Below the pieces are notes generated by a model. That model had not been told where the DNA came from, ran no database searches, and was given only the letters and a program-made list of their open reading frames with translations. DNA of 64,000 bases from Alphaproteobacteria bacterium (GTDB lineage: Bacteria; Pseudomonadota; Alphaproteobacteria; Sphingomonadales; Kordiimonadaceae): the NCBI GenBank assembly GCA_006226495.1, contig SBGU01000049.1, forward strand, positions 1-64,000. Reading direction: 5' to 3'. Positions within the stretch are counted from its first letter, which is position 1; each line of letters starts with the position of its first letter. Of the stretch, positions 27,025 through 35,419 are shown piece by piece. The position numbers and the translations under genes are program-made.

Positions 27025-27028
27025 TTAA
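27014..27028. promoter_or_regulatory. CtrA-type binding site TTAA-N7-TTAA
   Basis: TTAA (27014-27017) and TTAA (27025-27028) are separated by exactly seven bases, the full consensus for the cell-cycle regulator CtrA. The site lies between the divergent HAD nucleotidase (start 26985) and the GGDEF gene (start 27076), so it could control either. CtrA itself is not in this window. Confidence 0.6.
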
Positions 27029-27075
27029 GCAAAACATAGATATGGTAGCCGCAGCAAATTGAAAGCACGGAGCGT

Positions 27076-28731
27076 ATGGCCGGCCTTGATTCAATCCGGA
27101 GAAAACTGAGCGCCCCGCCGTCGCTTGCCGCGGCGGGGGTCTGTGCGCTCAGGGTCAACCGGGCGGGGGCTATCCTCGACCGTTCGCCGGCTGGCGAAGT
27201 GCTGCAGGCCATGTGGCTCGAGGAAGCGGCCGACCTGCGCGGTATCGTCGCCAGGACCATGGCGGCTGGCGTGCCGGCGGAAGAACGCATGCTTGATGTC
27301 GGCGGTGTCCATTTCTGGGTCGTCATGATTCCGGACGGCGACGAATGCCTGATTGTCGCGCGCGACACCACCCTTGCCGACAAGGTGACCGAAGCCCTGA
27401 TGAAAAGCCGGGCCATGTTCCGCGAACTGCTGGATCGCGCCGTCGACATGGCGTTCGAGCTGGATGAGCAGGGCCATTTCATCTTCATTACGCCGGCCGA
27501 GGCGTTTGGCCAGCGCACCGAAGGCTGGCTTGGCCTCAGGGCCGCCGATGTTTTCTGGTCCGATGGCACGGTACCAGCACGCGACCCGTTCGCGGCGCGC
27601 ATGGCCACCAGTTTCGATGCTGTACCGGTCTCTATTGAAGGGCAGGAGAAACGCTGGGTGCAGTTTGGCGTGCATCCGCAGGCGGACGAAGCGGGCCATG
27701 TGCGCACCGTGCGGGCGACCTGCCGCGATGTCACGAAACGTTACCGCGCTGAACGCCAGACCAAACTCGACAATCTGCGCATGTCGCTGCTTCAGCGCAT
27801 CACCGAAGTCTTGAACACCGAAGAAAGCGCGCAGGACCTTCTGGACAGTGCCTCGCGCATCCTGGCCGATATCCTGCGGGCCGACATGGTCTGGGCCGTA
27901 GTCAAATATCAGGAGGGCCTGGTGCCCATCTCGATGGAAGGCACGCAGCATGACCTGATCGATTTCGAGAGCATCTGGGGTGCGCTTGAAGCGAACGAAC
28001 CGGGGGTGCAGACAATCGACTGCGATGGCCGTCGTCACTTGGCGATCAGGCTTGAGCGTGGGGATATCGGCCTTGGCATGGTAATTGTCAGCCGCGACAC
28101 GGACGCGAATCCCTGGTCAGCCCAGGAAGAACAGCTTCTGAACGCGGTTGCCGGTGTGCTGACCGCAGCCTTCGGCAAGGCTGAACTGATCGACAAGCTG
28201 TACCGCCTGTCCAGCAAGGACGAACTGACCTCGCTCCTCAATCGGCGCGCGCTGGCGGAGACGATCGAGCGGCGGCTCAGGCACCAGGGCAGGACCGGGC
28301 AGGCCGGTTGCCTGTTGTTCATCGACCTCGATTATTTCAAGGAAGTGAATGACACCCTGGGCCATGCCAAGGGTGACGAAGCCCTCGTCCTTGTGGCCAG
28401 TCACCTGCAGTCCATCATCCGGCCGTGCGATTATGCCGGCCGGTATGGCGGCGACGAATTCATCGTCTGGCTCGAAGACGTTTCCGCCGACGTGGCGCTG
28501 GCAAAAGGCCAGAGCCTTCTGGATGCCATGCCAAAGGTTCGGGAACTGCTGGGCAATACTGGGCTCAAGCTGTCGGCTTCCGTTGGTGTATGTGCAACGG
28601 TCGCAGGGAAGGACATCGATTTCGACGATCTGGCTGACAGGGCCGACCAGGCTTTGTATCGTGTCAAACACAGCGGCAGGGGGGGCATCGCGATTGCGGC
28701 GCCCATTCATGATGCAGCGGGGGAAGGGTGA
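27076..28731 (+). CDS. Diguanylate cyclase with PAS and GAF domains
   Basis: This 551-residue cytoplasmic protein makes cyclic di-GMP. After a short N-terminal region comes a PAS domain at about 115-225 (RELLDRAVDMAFELDEQGHF), a GAF-like domain at about 245-375, and a GGDEF domain at about 385-545. The active site reads RYGGDEFIVWL, intact. The inhibitory I-site is present as RPCD five residues before GGDEF, so product inhibition is likely. There are no membrane helices. A downstream DUF2336 gene starts four bases after its stop codon. A CtrA-type box lies 48 bases upstream. Confidence 0.9.
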   Translation: MAGLDSIRRKLSAPPSLAAAGVCALRVNRAGAILDRSPAGEVLQAMWLEEAADLRGIVARTMAAGVPAEERMLDVGGVHFWVVMIPDGDECLIVARDTTLADKVTEALMKSRAMFRELLDRAVDMAFELDEQGHFIFITPAEAFGQRTEGWLGLRAADVFWSDGTVPARDPFAARMATSFDAVPVSIEGQEKRWVQFGVHPQADEAGHVRTVRATCRDVTKRYRAERQTKLDNLRMSLLQRITEVLNTEESAQDLLDSASRILADILRADMVWAVVKYQEGLVPISMEGTQHDLIDFESIWGALEANEPGVQTIDCDGRRHLAIRLERGDIGLGMVIVSRDTDANPWSAQEEQLLNAVAGVLTAAFGKAELIDKLYRLSSKDELTSLLNRRALAETIERRLRHQGRTGQAGCLLFIDLDYFKEVNDTLGHAKGDEALVLVASHLQSIIRPCDYAGRYGGDEFIVWLEDVSADVALAKGQSLLDAMPKVRELLGNTGLKLSASVGVCATVAGKDIDFDDLADRADQALYRVKHSGRGGIAIAAPIHDAAGEG

Positions 28732-28734
28732 TTT

Positions 28735-30000
28735 ATGTTCGGTAAGCTGAAGTCGCTTTTCGGGGGTGGGAAGACCCTGCCAGAAACGCTGACCCATGAA
28801 GACGAACAGAAAATTCTGCAAAAGGGCACAGACGACCAGCGGGCAGCGCTGGCGGCGCGTGCGGACGCGCGGCCGGAGGTTCTGTATTATCTGGCTGAAG
28901 ACAAACTGCCCGAGGTGCGGAAGCTGATTGCGGCCAACCCCTCGACCCCGATCCAGGCTGCGGAAAAACTGACAAACGACGAAGACGACGACGTGCGGGC
29001 CGAACTGGCGCGCAAGATCGGCAGGCTTGTGCCCGGGCTTGCCCCCGGTGAACGCACGGCGCTTCGGGAAAAGGCTATCAAGGTTCTGGAGGTGCTGGCC
29101 GAAGACCAGTTGCCCAAGGTGCGGGCTGTGGTCGCCGAAGAAATCAAATGTTCGGACACGGTGCCGAAGGAAATCGTCGACCGGCTGGCGCGCGATGTGG
29201 TCGACATCGTCTGTGGCCCGATCCTCCAGTATTCGCCGCTGTTGAATGACGACGACCTGCGCGAGATTATTGCCGCCGGTGCCAGCCAGACCGCGCTGGC
29301 CTCGATTGCCCAGCGCACGATGGTCAGCCAGGAAGTGGCGGACGAGCTGGTGGCCACGCTCGATATTCCTGCCATCACGGCGCTTCTGACCAACGCCAAT
29401 GCCCAGATCAGGGAAGATACGCTGGACCAGATCATCACCCAGGCGGAATCGGTCGAGGACCTGCACCGCCCGCTGGCCATGCGACCGCAGCTTTCGATCC
29501 GGGCCATGAAACGCATTGCCGGGTTTGTCGCTTCTGCCCTTGTGCATGCGATGATGGAGAAAAACGAACTGCCGGAAGACCAGGCGGAAGAGCTTCTGGA
29601 ACGGGTGCGCGAACGCCTGACCAACGAACGTCTGGGCGAGGACGAACAGGCCAAACTGGCGCGTTCGGCGACAGACTATTACCAGCGCGGCATGCTGACC
29701 GACAAATTTGTCGTCGAACAGATCGAGGAAGGCCGGCGGGAACTGCTGATCCAGTGCCTTGCCATCATGGCCGATATCCCGGCGCAGACCGTGCGCCAGA
29801 TCGTGCAGTCGAAAAGCGGCCGGGCGGTGACCGCGCTGGCGTGGAAAGCCGGGCTCAAGATGCACACGGCCTACGAGCTGCAGACCCGGTTCGCGCTGGT
29901 GCCCAAGGCCCAATTGCTGAGTGCCAAGAACGGCACCAAATACCCGATCGACGAAAACGAACTGGACTGGCACCTGAGCTATTTTGTCGAACAGAACTGA
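28735..30000 (+). CDS. DUF2336 domain protein (alpha-helical repeat)
   Basis: This 421-residue soluble protein is made of helical HEAT-like repeats, for example ARADARPEVLYYLAEDKLPEVRKLIAANPSTP and EVLAEDQLPKVRAVVAEEIK, followed by the DUF2336 core with DRLARDVVDIVCGPILQYSPLL. Such proteins are almost restricted to Alphaproteobacteria and their role is unknown, though some are near cell-cycle or motility regulators. The ATG is three bases after the GGDEF stop codon behind GGGGGAAGGG, so the two are co-translated. The unit ends at a strong terminator. Confidence 0.85.
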   Translation: MFGKLKSLFGGGKTLPETLTHEDEQKILQKGTDDQRAALAARADARPEVLYYLAEDKLPEVRKLIAANPSTPIQAAEKLTNDEDDDVRAELARKIGRLVPGLAPGERTALREKAIKVLEVLAEDQLPKVRAVVAEEIKCSDTVPKEIVDRLARDVVDIVCGPILQYSPLLNDDDLREIIAAGASQTALASIAQRTMVSQEVADELVATLDIPAITALLTNANAQIREDTLDQIITQAESVEDLHRPLAMRPQLSIRAMKRIAGFVASALVHAMMEKNELPEDQAEELLERVRERLTNERLGEDEQAKLARSATDYYQRGMLTDKFVVEQIEEGRRELLIQCLAIMADIPAQTVRQIVQSKSGRAVTALAWKAGLKMHTAYELQTRFALVPKAQLLSAKNGTKYPIDENELDWHLSYFVEQN

Positions 30001-30006
30001 GACGTG

Positions 30007-30037
30007 AAAAAAGGGGCCGCGAGGCCCCTTGGTTTTT
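30007..30037. terminator. Bidirectional rho-independent terminator
   Basis: AAGGGGCC (30011-30018) and GGCCCCTT (30023-30030) form a perfect 8-base stem with a GCGA tetraloop. GGTTTTT follows on the plus strand and a run of A (T on the minus strand) precedes it, so it can end both the GGDEF-DUF2336 unit and the convergent argB gene. Confidence 0.9.
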
Positions 30038-30056
30038 CTGTCGCTTTGGTTTTGTG

Positions 30057-30959
30057 TCAGGCGCGGATCAGGGTACCCGCACCGCGCTCGGTGAAGATTT
30101 CCAGCAGCACGGCATGTTTGACACGCCCGTCCAGGATAACCGCACCCTTCACGCCTTTTTCCACCGCCATCAGGCAGGTTTCCACCTTGGGCATCATGCC
30201 GCCGGTGATGGTGCCGTCGGCGACCAGGCGTTCGATATCCTTGCGTTTCAGTTCGGTCAGCAGCTCGCCTTCCTTGCTCAGCACACCCGGTACGTCGGTC
30301 AGCAGGAAAAAGCGGCGGGCGCCCAATGCCCCGGCGATGGCGCCGGCCATGGTGTCGGCATTGATATTGTACGTCGTACCGTCCTCACCCTGTGCGATCG
30401 GCGACACAACGGGAATGATGTCGCTGTCGATGCAATGCTTGAGGATATAGGGGTTCACGATGGTGGGTTCGCCCACGAAACCCAGGTCGATGACCTTTTC
30501 GATGTTCGAGGTCGGGTCGATCTTGGAACGCGCCATCTTGGTGGCGGTGACCATCGAACTGTCCTTGCCCGACAGGCCGATGGCACGGCCGCCGGCGCGG
30601 TTCAGATCGGCAACGATGGATTTGCAGATCGAGCCGCACAGCACCATTTCGGCGATATCGACCGTGGCCTTGCAGGTCACACGCAGGCCGTCGACAAATT
30701 CGCTCTGGATCGACAGGCGCGACAGCATCTGGCCGATTTGCGGCCCGCCGCCATGCACGACAACCGGGTTGATGCCAACCTGTTTCAGAAGGGTGATGTC
30801 TTCGGCGAACTGGCGGGCAAGCTCAGGGTCGCCCATGGCGTGGCCGCCATATTTGATCACGAAGGTTTCATCCGCATATTTGCGCATGTAGGGCAGCGCT
30901 TCAACGAGCGTTGCCGCTTTTTTCTGTAACTTTCTCTTGTCCTGGTCCACGACGATCAT
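30057..30959 (-). CDS. argB: Acetylglutamate kinase
   Basis: This 300-residue enzyme phosphorylates N-acetylglutamate, the second step of arginine synthesis. Signature segments are [53 protein letters not shown], and [30 protein letters not shown]. The N-terminal [21 protein letters not shown] helix is characteristic of arginine-sensitive, hexameric forms, so feedback inhibition is likely. ATG 30959 follows AAGGGCT. It is monocistronic, closed by the bidirectional terminator. Confidence 0.95.
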   Translation of the reverse strand: MIVVDQDKRKLQKKAATLVEALPYMRKYADETFVIKYGGHAMGDPELARQFAEDITLLKQVGINPVVVHGGGPQIGQMLSRLSIQSEFVDGLRVTCKATVDIAEMVLCGSICKSIVADLNRAGGRAIGLSGKDSSMVTATKMARSKIDPTSNIEKVIDLGFVGEPTIVNPYILKHCIDSDIIPVVSPIAQGEDGTTYNINADTMAGAIAGALGARRFFLLTDVPGVLSKEGELLTELKRKDIERLVADGTITGGMMPKVETCLMAVEKGVKGAVILDGRVKHAVLLEIFTERGAGTLIRA

Positions 30960-31010
30960 AGCCCTTTATCCATAGCAAATGCCAACCGCTCTATTGCGGG
31001 AAAATGGTGG

Positions 31011-31730
31011 TTAGTCAAACCGATAAGTGCCGAAGCTGCTGCTTCGTCGGTCTTCAGCCAGCATGACGCCCAGGGTCATCAAAAGCTGCGCCAGATAATA
31101 GGATGCCCACACAAGATAGCCGAACACGGCCGGAACGTCCAGAAACTGGCGGGCGCCCAGGAGGGCGTCGGACACAAGGAAAAGGATGGCACCCAGGCCC
31201 ACAAGGCGGGGCGGGTATATGCTGAGGATCGCGCTCGTTGCCATCAGCGCCAGAAGCGCGGAATAGCCAACCACGTACCAGAGAAGCGCACCAAGGTGCG
31301 GCCACATCAGGAAATAGGCGATGCCGGTGGCAACCCACACAAGGGTGGCGGCATTGATGCGCGGCCGGGTCATCTCGCGCCCGGGCAGGCGGTTGCGCAT
31401 GTAAAGAAGCAGGAACACCACATGGGCGCCGCCAAAGGCCAGGAGGCCCTTGACGAAAGCCTGCTCGATCGGCAATGCCAACAGCACGTCGCCCGCGACA
31501 GAGGCCGCAAGCGCGAGGAACAGCAGGAAATGATTGACCGAGCGGATGTTCATCAGAACAAACAGGGCCAGAAGGCCAACCGCCGCCCCTTTCATCACCG
31601 CTTTCAGGATGGCATCGGCCGGGTAGACGTGCGCGCCGTAGGCAACAGCCACCAGGAACGACAACAGGATCAGGATCTGCCCGATTGTCTCAAGGACCGG
31701 TTTGCGGCGTTTGCTGAAGATGCGGGTCAC
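31011..31730 (-). CDS. YhhN family (lysoplasmalogenase-like) membrane protein
   Basis: This 239-residue protein has eight hydrophobic helices and the YhhN/TMEM86 motifs AASVAGDVLLALP and AILFLVSDALLGARQF, each with the conserved Asp in a helix, plus LVWASYYLAQLLMTLG at the end. TMEM86 enzymes cleave the vinyl-ether bond of lysoplasmalogens; the bacterial role is mostly open. The start is GTG 31730 right after AGGAGGGG; upstream extension to 31781 is not supported by a ribosome site. Confidence 0.75.
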   Translation of the reverse strand: MTRIFSKRRKPVLETIGQILILLSFLVAVAYGAHVYPADAILKAVMKGAAVGLLALFVLMNIRSVNHFLLFLALAASVAGDVLLALPIEQAFVKGLLAFGGAHVVFLLLYMRNRLPGREMTRPRINAATLVWVATGIAYFLMWPHLGALLWYVVGYSALLALMATSAILSIYPPRLVGLGAILFLVSDALLGARQFLDVPAVFGYLVWASYYLAQLLMTLGVMLAEDRRSSSFGTYRFD

Positions 31731-31822
31731 GACCCCTCCTTTTCCGCCCACACTATAGGCAGAGGTGAAGGCGCCGGACAAGCCTTTGATTCAAATGTAG
31801 GTATCGGCCCCCGGGCCATGGG

Positions 31823-33097
31823 CTAGAGCCGGCTGTTCAACTGCCGTGCGACCGGCAGCACAAGGAGGTTCGCAAGGCCCGCCAAGAGCAGCACGGCCGG
31901 TGTGCCAAGCCCGAACGCCAGAAGGATTGAGGCCAGGATCGAGCCGCCGGCCATGAAGCCGCTGTTGAAGATATTGTTGGCTGCCACCATGCGCGAACGT
32001 TCGCCCCGTTCGGTGCTGTCCTGCAGAATTGTGTATAGGGGCACAATCACGACGCCGGCCGATGTGGCGATCAAGAGCAGCACCGCGACCAGAAACCAGT
32101 TCATGGGCTGGCCCAGGAAATCAAGAAGGCTGATGGCCACCGGCGAAGGTGCCGACGGCAGCAACAGGTACAGAAGCACGCTGAGTGCGGCCAGAAGGGT
32201 CAGGGCGGGCGCCGCGAGGCGGGCCGAGATACGGCCCTTCAACAGGCTGCTGGCCAGCATGGAGCCGGACCCGATGCCCAGCGAAAAGCAGGCAAGCGCC
32301 AGGGTGGCGACCGATTCGTCGGCACCGATGCGGTTTTTCACGATGTCCGGGATCTGGGTGATATAGAGTGAACCAAAGAGCCAGATCCAACTGATGCCCA
32401 GGATCGCAGGACGCGCAATAGGGTGCTGCCACGCCGATTTCAGTTGGGCGCCGGTTGCCGCGAAGATATTCTTGCGCAGCACAAGGTCAGGGGCCGCCCG
32501 CCCGGTCTTTGGCACCATGCGGCCTGAGGCGGTGCCCAGAAGCGCCACGGTGATGCTGAGCCCGGCAATGACCGCCACACCCCCCGACTGCAGCACCACA
32601 TAACTGCCGATAATGGTGCCGATCAGGATGGCAATGAAGGTGCCGGCTTCAACGAGCGCGTTGGCGGTCAGCAGCTCTTCCTTTTTCATCAGGTCGGGCA
32701 GGATGCCGTATTTGATGGGGCCAAAGAAGGTGGACTGCAGGCCAAGGCCGGACAGCACGCCGATCAACAGCGGCAGGCTTTCAAGGTAGAAGCCGAGCGC
32801 GCCCATAAGCGCCAGCCCCACTTCCCACAGCTTGATCCAGAAAACCTGGTTGGATTTCTCGAACTTGTCGGCCAGTTGCCCGGCCAGGGCCGAAAACAGG
32901 AAGAAGGGCAGAATGAACAGCCCGATGGCCATATTGTTCAAAACCGCCGGCGCCACGGCCAACTGTTCCGCCAGCCGGTAGGTGATCAGCATGATCAGTG
33001 CCTGCCGGAACAGGTTGTCGTTCAAGGCCCCCAGAAACTGGGTTATGAACAGAGGCAGGAAACGCCGGCTGCCGATAAATCCTGAAGATGCCCCCAC
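31823..33097 (-). CDS. LplT-like MFS transporter
   Basis: This 424-residue carrier reads like the lysophospholipid transporter LplT branch of the MFS: FLPLFITQFLGALNDNLFRQALIML at the N terminus, STFFGPIKYGILPDLMKKEEL in the middle, and ANALVEAGTFIAILIGTIIGS. In larger proteins this domain is fused to an acyltransferase; here it stands alone. The start is GTG 33097, just 11 bases after the stop of the upstream cation-efflux gene, with a GGAATAGGG ribosome site. Confidence 0.8.
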   Translation of the reverse strand: MGASSGFIGSRRFLPLFITQFLGALNDNLFRQALIMLITYRLAEQLAVAPAVLNNMAIGLFILPFFLFSALAGQLADKFEKSNQVFWIKLWEVGLALMGALGFYLESLPLLIGVLSGLGLQSTFFGPIKYGILPDLMKKEELLTANALVEAGTFIAILIGTIIGSYVVLQSGGVAVIAGLSITVALLGTASGRMVPKTGRAAPDLVLRKNIFAATGAQLKSAWQHPIARPAILGISWIWLFGSLYITQIPDIVKNRIGADESVATLALACFSLGIGSGSMLASSLLKGRISARLAAPALTLLAALSVLLYLLLPSAPSPVAISLLDFLGQPMNWFLVAVLLLIATSAGVVIVPLYTILQDSTERGERSRMVAANNIFNSGFMAGGSILASILLAFGLGTPAVLLLAGLANLLVLPVARQLNSRL

Positions 33098-33107
33098 AGC
33101 GCCGGCC

Positions 33108-33737
33108 CTATTCCGCCGGCGCGTGCCGGTGATGGCGAAGTTCGTGCCCGGCCTGCCGGATGATGCTGAGCGCACCCGAGATGAACAGGCTGGCCATGAT
33201 GCTGGCGACCACCAGGTCAGGCCATGCCGTACCCGATGCCCACACGCCGGACGCCGCCAAAATGACCATCAGGTTGCCGATGGCGTCGTTGCGGCTGCAC
33301 AGCCAGACGGAGCGCACGTTGGCATCGCCGTCCTTGAAACGCATCAGCAACAGCACGCTGGCCAGGTTGGCAAGCAGCGCCGCAACACCGACCGATCCCA
33401 TGATCAGCGCTGCCGGTTCGTGCAGGTAAAAGACTGTATAGAGGGTCGAACCCAATACCCACAGGCCCATGAGCAAAAGGCTGATGCCCTTGAGGAGTGC
33501 GGCCTTGGCGCGCACGGCCAGCGCCCGCCCGATCACGGCGAGCGAGATGGCATAGGTCGCGGTGTCGCCCAGGAAATCAAGCGCATCGGCTTTCAGGGCC
33601 TGCGATTGGCCCACGAACCCCATGGGCATTTCCACCAGGAACATGGCGGCATTGATCGCGATCACTGCAATCAGTGCGCGCTTGTAGGCGGGGTCGACGC
33701 CGTCGAACTTGGTATCGTGGCAGCAATGTGCGCCCAT
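33108..33737 (-). CDS. Cation diffusion facilitator (CDF) family transporter
   Basis: This 209-residue protein has the CDF membrane core without the C-terminal cytosolic domain. The paired metal sites are visible: the first in ALKADALDFLGDTATY (Asp-x-x-x-Asp) and the second in SRNDAIGNLMVILA with Asp in place of the usual His. The N-terminal GAHCCHDTKF has a Cys-Cys-His that might bind metal. Zinc, cobalt or iron are possible substrates. It precedes the LplT-like gene closely on the same strand. Confidence 0.75.
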   Translation of the reverse strand: MGAHCCHDTKFDGVDPAYKRALIAVIAINAAMFLVEMPMGFVGQSQALKADALDFLGDTATYAISLAVIGRALAVRAKAALLKGISLLLMGLWVLGSTLYTVFYLHEPAALIMGSVGVAALLANLASVLLLMRFKDGDANVRSVWLCSRNDAIGNLMVILAASGVWASGTAWPDLVVASIMASLFISGALSIIRQAGHELRHHRHAPAE

Positions 33738-33753
33738 AAAGGCCCTTCCTGTC

Positions 33754-33765
33754 TGTTCACGAACA
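33754..33765. promoter_or_regulatory. Small inverted repeat before the CDF gene
   Basis: TGTTC and GAACA flank two bases, 17-28 bases before the CDF start codon. Its position overlapping the expected ribosome or promoter region would suit a metal-responsive repressor such as an ArsR-type protein, but no regulator gene is nearby. Confidence 0.25.
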
Positions 33766-33886
33766 TTTGGCACCAGCAAGTTGCTGCATGCAATAGCCTT
33801 TTATTGAAACATATCGTATGGAACATTGCAAAGCGCCGCCGCTGAGGGCCAAGATGGCGGGGCGCGTGTAAAGTAAGGATCAGGGC

Positions 33887-34981
33887 GTGACCGGAGTGGG
33901 ACAAAAACTGTTTGCTGTCATCGGGGGGCTGTTCGGCCTGTTACTGATGGTTGCCTTGATGACCTTGCCCGGCCACGGCACCGAACCCGCGCCGGAAGCG
34001 GACCAGATCGGCGGTGTGCAGGTTGTCTCGTCGCTTGATGTCTCTGCCCTCAAGCCGGGCCGCTACAATTTCTATTTCGATGCCGGCTGGCGCAACAGCG
34101 GCCAGACCATCCTTGTGCCCGTGATTGTGTTGAAGGGCGCCAAACCGGGCCCGCGCCTGTTGCTGACAGCCGCCGTGCATGGTGACGAGCTGAACGGTAT
34201 CCGGGTGATCCAGCGGCTGGCAGACGAAATCGCCACCGACACTCTTGAAGGCACGGTGCTGGCCCTGCCGGGCGTGAACCAGACCGGCATGAATGCCAAC
34301 AGCCGCTATTATGTCGGCTCGTCAGGTGGTGGCTTCATGGTCGATCTGAACCGCGAATTCCCGGGCCGCACCGAAGGTGGCGGCACCGCGGAACTGTTTG
34401 CGGGCCGGCTGTGGACCGGCCTTCTGGCCGGCCAGGCCGATATCGTGGTCGACCTGCATACCCAGACGCAGGGCTCTGCCTACCCGCTTTTTGTGTTTGC
34501 CGATTTCTCGAACAGCACGGCCCAGGAAATGGCCTATGCCCTGATGCCGGACATCATCAAGAATGACCCCGGCCAGAAAGGCACGCTCGAGACCACCTTC
34601 ATGGAACAGGGCATTCCTGCGGTCACTTTCGAGATCGGTGCGCCCAAACAGTTCCAGAAAGAAATGATCGACCGTGCCGTGGCCGGCGTGAAAAACCTGA
34701 TGATCCAGCAGGGGCTGTTGCCCGGCACCGTAAGGGCGCCGAAGGCCCCGCCGTTTGTAGGTTCGTCCTACACCAATATCTATGCTGGCGTGGGCGGCAT
34801 TGCGGTGCTGCATGTGGCGCTGAACCAGAATGTGGAAAAGGACCAGCTTGTGGCTGTGCTTTACGACCCCTTCGGGCGCGAGATCGAGCGTTATTACGCC
34901 CCGCACGACGGCCGTGTGCTGGCCATCGCGACAGACCCGCTCCGGGAAGCGGGGGCTATGCTGGTGCGCATCCTTCAGTAA
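33887..34981 (+). CDS. Succinylglutamate desuccinylase/aspartoacylase family protein
   Basis: This 364-residue protein has one N-terminal membrane anchor (LFAVIGGLFGLLLMVALMTL) and an AstE/AspA-type metallohydrolase domain. Zinc ligands are visible in AAVHGDELNGIRV (His-x-x-Glu) near residue 100 and IVVDLHTQTQG near residue 190; the catalytic Glu is probably in VTFEIGAPKQF. A C-terminal beta domain (residues about 290-360) follows. Deacylation of an N-acyl amino acid or similar amide at the membrane is expected; the substrate is unknown. Its end overlaps the convergent Cys-rich gene by seven bases. Confidence 0.8.
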   Translation: MTGVGQKLFAVIGGLFGLLLMVALMTLPGHGTEPAPEADQIGGVQVVSSLDVSALKPGRYNFYFDAGWRNSGQTILVPVIVLKGAKPGPRLLLTAAVHGDELNGIRVIQRLADEIATDTLEGTVLALPGVNQTGMNANSRYYVGSSGGGFMVDLNREFPGRTEGGGTAELFAGRLWTGLLAGQADIVVDLHTQTQGSAYPLFVFADFSNSTAQEMAYALMPDIIKNDPGQKGTLETTFMEQGIPAVTFEIGAPKQFQKEMIDRAVAGVKNLMIQQGLLPGTVRAPKAPPFVGSSYTNIYAGVGGIAVLHVALNQNVEKDQLVAVLYDPFGREIERYYAPHDGRVLAIATDPLREAGAMLVRILQ

Positions 34982-35274
34982 GTGCAGCTTGTGTCCGGGC
35001 CGCAGGCTTGGCGGTTGCCGCTGCCGGCCTTTGGCGTGTCATCAGCATGATATTCGGTGATCAGGTGATCCAACCGCTCGTCCAAACCGTTTATACAGCG
35101 CATGGGTGCCAAGGGGCACTTGCCGCAGCTCGGGTCGTTGCACCAGCCATGCACGCTGCCCTGGATGCGGTACAGCGCCCCCAAAAGGGCTTCCTGCCGA
35201 TTGTCGAGTGCGCGGTCGATCGCGGTTTCGATATCGTCGAGCAGAGGTTCGCTTGTGTCCGATGCGGCTGCCAT
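34975..35274 (-). CDS. Small cysteine-rich protein divergent from hemH
   Basis: I do not recognise this 99-residue soluble protein. Its first half is helical and acidic (EPLLDDIETAIDRALDNRQEALLGALYRIQ). The middle holds a tight cysteine group, W-C-N-D-P-S-C-G-K-C-P-L-A-P-M-R-C, and two more cysteines lie at the extreme C terminus, six in all. Codon use resembles the neighbouring genes. ATG 35274 follows GAGG. The cysteine spacing could bind zinc or an iron-sulfur cluster. It shares an intergenic region with ferrochelatase. Confidence 0.55.
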   Translation of the reverse strand: MAAASDTSEPLLDDIETAIDRALDNRQEALLGALYRIQGSVHGWCNDPSCGKCPLAPMRCINGLDERLDHLITEYHADDTPKAGSGNRQACGPDTSCTY

Positions 35275-35419
35275 TGTCGTGCCTCGCATGGTTGTATGAA
35301 AGCAACCATAACACGGTTCGCGCGTGTATGCCATGTTTGGCTGCGACACTTCGCAGGAATGTTACTGGAACGAAATAGATGCTAAGACGGTCCATTACGG
35401 GCCGACAACGGATACGGAT

